Part shown: positions 60,801 through 64,000 of the stretch, piece after piece
Layout: every line of letters starts with the position of its first letter
Position numbering within the stretch: position 1 is the first letter of the stretch
Assembly: GCF_009389715.1 (NCBI RefSeq)
Contig: NC_052399.1
Span: 13,395,646 to 13,459,645, forward strand
Length of the DNA stretch: 64,000 bases
DNA from: Phoenix dactylifera
Taxonomy: Eukaryota; Streptophyta; Magnoliopsida; Arecales; Arecaceae
Direction: 5' to 3'
The notes under the pieces: model-generated
What the model saw: only the letters and a program-made list of their open reading frames with translations
Told to the model about the DNA's origin: nothing
Databases searched by the model: none
Position numbers and translations under genes: made by a program

Positions 60801-63800
60801 TTTGTGATAGTAGGCTGTTGTGAAGATGTCATCATGTACTACCTCCAGATCCTTCATCCATATATGAAGGTTCAGGCATCTCAAATGTTTGATTGCCAAT
60901 AAAGGAAAATGAACTTAACAATTTCCTACACGATGTTGGCGAGAAGGGGTCCAGTCAGCTTGTAATGAAGGACGAGTGAGAAAGTTTGCTCCTGCACTGT
61001 CCAGAAGGATTTGTGGGATTGGGAACAGCAAATTAGAGAGAAAGAGGGCGGCCGGGGGTGAGAGGGGGGGCATGGGGAGGCCCAGACACTGCAGGAAAGA
61101 AAAAAGAACCTGCACAGCCCTTTTTCCTCCCAAAAGTCATGGGCTGGGGGAGGCCTAGTTCACATGGGCCAGGTGGGGCCTCATGTCTTTTAATTCTGGA
61201 AATACCATTTCCAATCCCACGGACCGGGCAGAATCATCCAAAGACTGCCCTCAATGCATTTAGATCCAGAGGTATCGGTCACCTTGATGAGAGACCGGCG
61301 GATGAATTGAAGATCGGTTTATTTTGACCAAGATGGAAGGTTGGAGAACTTCTAAAAGAAGCAAAATATCACAAAATCTTGGCCAAATTATTGGAACCGA
61401 GATATTCATATATCATCTAAAAGAGGATTAATAACTGTATTAAGGCTTTGATTTTGAAATTTATTAATTGATAAACACAGTTGAGGTAGTAAAAGTTAGA
61501 GAATATCTTTGCCGATATGTTGATATCATATCTGCCAACATCTTAGTTATATGAGTTCAATTACCAAAATAATAAGAGCCAAAATTTTAGATAAATCATA
61601 ACCTATGGGCATTGAGTCATTGTCATTTCCTGGATCTTACTGTTCAGTAACCCATCCAATAGATCTTGAGGATGAAGCATATTCAGGATTATCTGGAAAG
61701 AACCACTACATGCTCTAGATTCAGAGCCATTAGGTTACCGCCAATTAGTTGCAACATGAGTACTCTTATTGGCATCAACAAGAAAACCAATGAGCATGTC
61801 ACTTTGAATATACTGCAGCGAAATAAAAAGAGTAAATGGATGTCCATCAGTAGCATATGTTGTTTAGGAAGGGTGATTAGCTGTGACATCTTCAAGGAAT
61901 GAGGTTACCATGGGAAACTAATAGTTAAGGAAAAGAAAATTGGCTCGTGCAGTATTTTTTTTTTTGGAACGTCAATAACTATGCTCACCATCTGGAGTTA
62001 CTAGAGTAAGATGCATTAGCTATCTTTAGTGCTGCTTGTCACTATAATTACTAAGATGGGTGATAATCCACATTGATGCAAGTTAAAATTGTTTATCCAG
62101 AGAAGCAATTAACTGAATTTTGTATGATAGGAGTCACTAAATAGGTAAATATCATGACGGACAAACAAGCATCATTGACAAGGTTTCTACTTTCTATATC
62201 TCACAGATTGATCTGCCAAACACGGGCAGCAGTTCAAGGGGCTCAACTAAAAGTCAATTTCTCAACCACCATCACTGATACTCATGGTCATTCAGTAAAA
62301 GAAGGTACTTTTGAACAGCCCTGACATAAAGGGTCATACTAAAGGGCACTACCAACACTTGAAAAGTGTCAACCATCGAACATTTTGTCCTGCATTTCTA
62401 GAGCTTCCACAGTCAATGTCAAGATATTTTTTTGATGCTGATTCTACTATTGTCGATGCCAATTTGGGTTACATCAGCACTTGTTTCCAAGTGGGGAGCA
62501 GATCTTGACAATTCTGTATTATCATTTAGAATTGGTCGATTACTTACCACAGATTGATCTATTTACATTTTATGGTAAGGACTTTATTAGGTTTCCTAAG
62601 GGTCTTGAATGAATGACCAAGGTTAATCTTAGCCCACTTAGCAATATACACAATAAGTATTTATGTAAAGTGTGTAGGCTTTTCTCATTCATGCCAGTTA
62701 AATGCTTCCACATGGTTGTTCTCCTATTTCACTACTCTAGATAGTTTAAAGGACCAACATCCAGCAATAAGGCCTCTTCACACTGAAGGCCCCCACTCTA
62801 TTAAAAGGCTTGGGCAAAGAATTGGAGATGCGTGAGTTATTGACGTACATCTTGATTGAGCATGAACACAATTTTCAATATCCTCACATGCTACATGAGT
62901 CAAAAACTACTGTAGATAGGTCTATAAATTCACTGCCCCTAATGTTTGTGTCGGTTTCCTTGCGTGTGGAAGTAATAGTTTTCCCTCGGTATCTCTGTGG
63001 TACAACCTTAGTTACCTGAAGCAGGTGCAGGTGCGGATGCAGGTTTATGAGTGGCAGCAGATCCAGTTGAAGGTACCAGGATGAAGGTTGCTCGAAAAAT
63101 TTTGAAAAAAGAAGTGCTTTGGAAGTCACTTCAGAGTTTCTAAAGAGATTCTGAAGCAAGAAAGCAACCATAAGTAGAACTTTCCTACTACTAGGGATAC
63201 AGCTAAAGATTTGAGATTCATGTCCAAAATTTAATGCTGGTGGACTAGCTTGGGCTTTGTTGAATCTGTATCACATTCCAACCGCAAATCTGAAACTCAA
63301 CTTGCACATTGTAAAGTCTTATTTTTTATCTGCAATGGAGAAAATTATCACCCTTACCCTCGAAAGTGGACTCTACACAATATCGCAGCTGATCGATATC
63401 TGCTCACATTTTAGTTAGGAAATTTGGTGCAGAAAAAGGACCGTTCTCGTATATTCTTTCCTCATAGAAAGAAGAAAGGTCGAGCACTCAATTTTAATAA
63501 GTCTATCATGTCAGTGATGCATAAGTGTTGCACTGGACTCAAAATCATAAGTTAACAGATTCTATACATAGATATCCTAAATTGTAAATGAATGTATTCA
63601 AAAAGCAACTTGAAAGTTGATCTAATCGAAATTAAGGCTCCAAGTGATTTAAAAAATTGACATTGTATGCAATCAGATTGTTATCATTTAAAAGTAGGAA
63701 AAACATAAGCATACAAAACACATCATACACATTTGTGGTCATTGGTGGACAAATGACTTGATGATCGGTGGCACATACTAAAATTAATTCATAATTGGCC

Positions 63801-64000
63801 TTTGACTTGCCCTGATATGCAGCTAAGGATCAACCTCAATGATGTATCATCAAGGAGAACCGATGCATGCCAGTGCTGGTCCATCAGCCAGAATAAGAGG
63901 TCAGCTAAAACTAAAGCCACATCTAAAAGGCATAAATCAAACATCTTCATGAAAATTAAAGTTATGAGGGTGAAATAAACATCCACGATAGAAGAGGTTG
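57833..64000. other. No gene recognised; possible long intron or intergenic DNA
   Basis: About 6.2 kb of mainly AT-rich sequence. A GC-rich patch at ~60990-61260 has short frames on both strands without known motifs. Frames at 61666-61902, 62311-62508 and 62884-63171 are short and unrecognised. If the exon at 57746-57832 is real, this may be intronic. Confidence 0.4.

Overview
The window is plant nuclear DNA, and most probably monocot: AT-rich non-coding sequence, GC-rich first exons, GT-AG introns, nested LTR retrotransposons and a dynamin gene stretched over about 20 kb by long introns. Gene length and repeat content would fit a palm-like genome, but the species call is inference only. All gene calls are protein-family recognition by eye from the translated sequence; no searches were run.

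Layout. 1-5.2 kb: AT-rich DNA with a decayed minus-strand Ty1/copia pol remnant. 5.3-6.7 kb: a small two-exon plus-strand gene of the plastid-type DUF7734 family. 8.5-17.4 kb: a tandem array of a ~208-bp unit, split by a young 7.46-kb non-autonomous Ty3/gypsy-type element. That element has 1198-bp LTRs, an intact gag, only a stub of the integrase C-terminus, and three separate tandem-repeat blocks. 19.1-24.2 kb: a very young copia element with apparently identical 306-bp LTRs, a perfect TSD and one frameshift in a 12-A run. 25.5-26.4 kb: a broken RPA/OB-fold gene remnant. 26.4-30.2 kb: AT-rich DNA with evening-element motifs upstream of the next gene. 30.6-34.2 kb: an intact two-exon FKF1/ADAGIO3 blue-light receptor F-box gene (plus). 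36.4-56.1 kb: an intact 16-exon DRP1C-type dynamin gene (minus), whose fourth intron (5'->3' in the gene) holds a three-level nested insertion and whose third intron holds a complete recent TRIM. 57.7 kb to the end: a probable last exon of an unidentified minus-strand gene, then DNA in which I see no further gene.

FKF1 and DRP1C are convergent (3' ends ~2.2 kb apart) and functionally unrelated: FKF1 acts in photoperiodic flowering and clock output, DRP1C in clathrin-mediated endocytosis and cell-plate membrane work. The most unusual material is mobile. One TRIM family (137-bp LTRs, tRNA-Met-type PBS) occurs four times, in or beside both genes. In the oldest copy, a second retroelement has inserted whose 5' LTR begins with a 104-bp inverted copy of its own 3' end, and a third, GC-rich element with a 9-bp TSD sits inside that.
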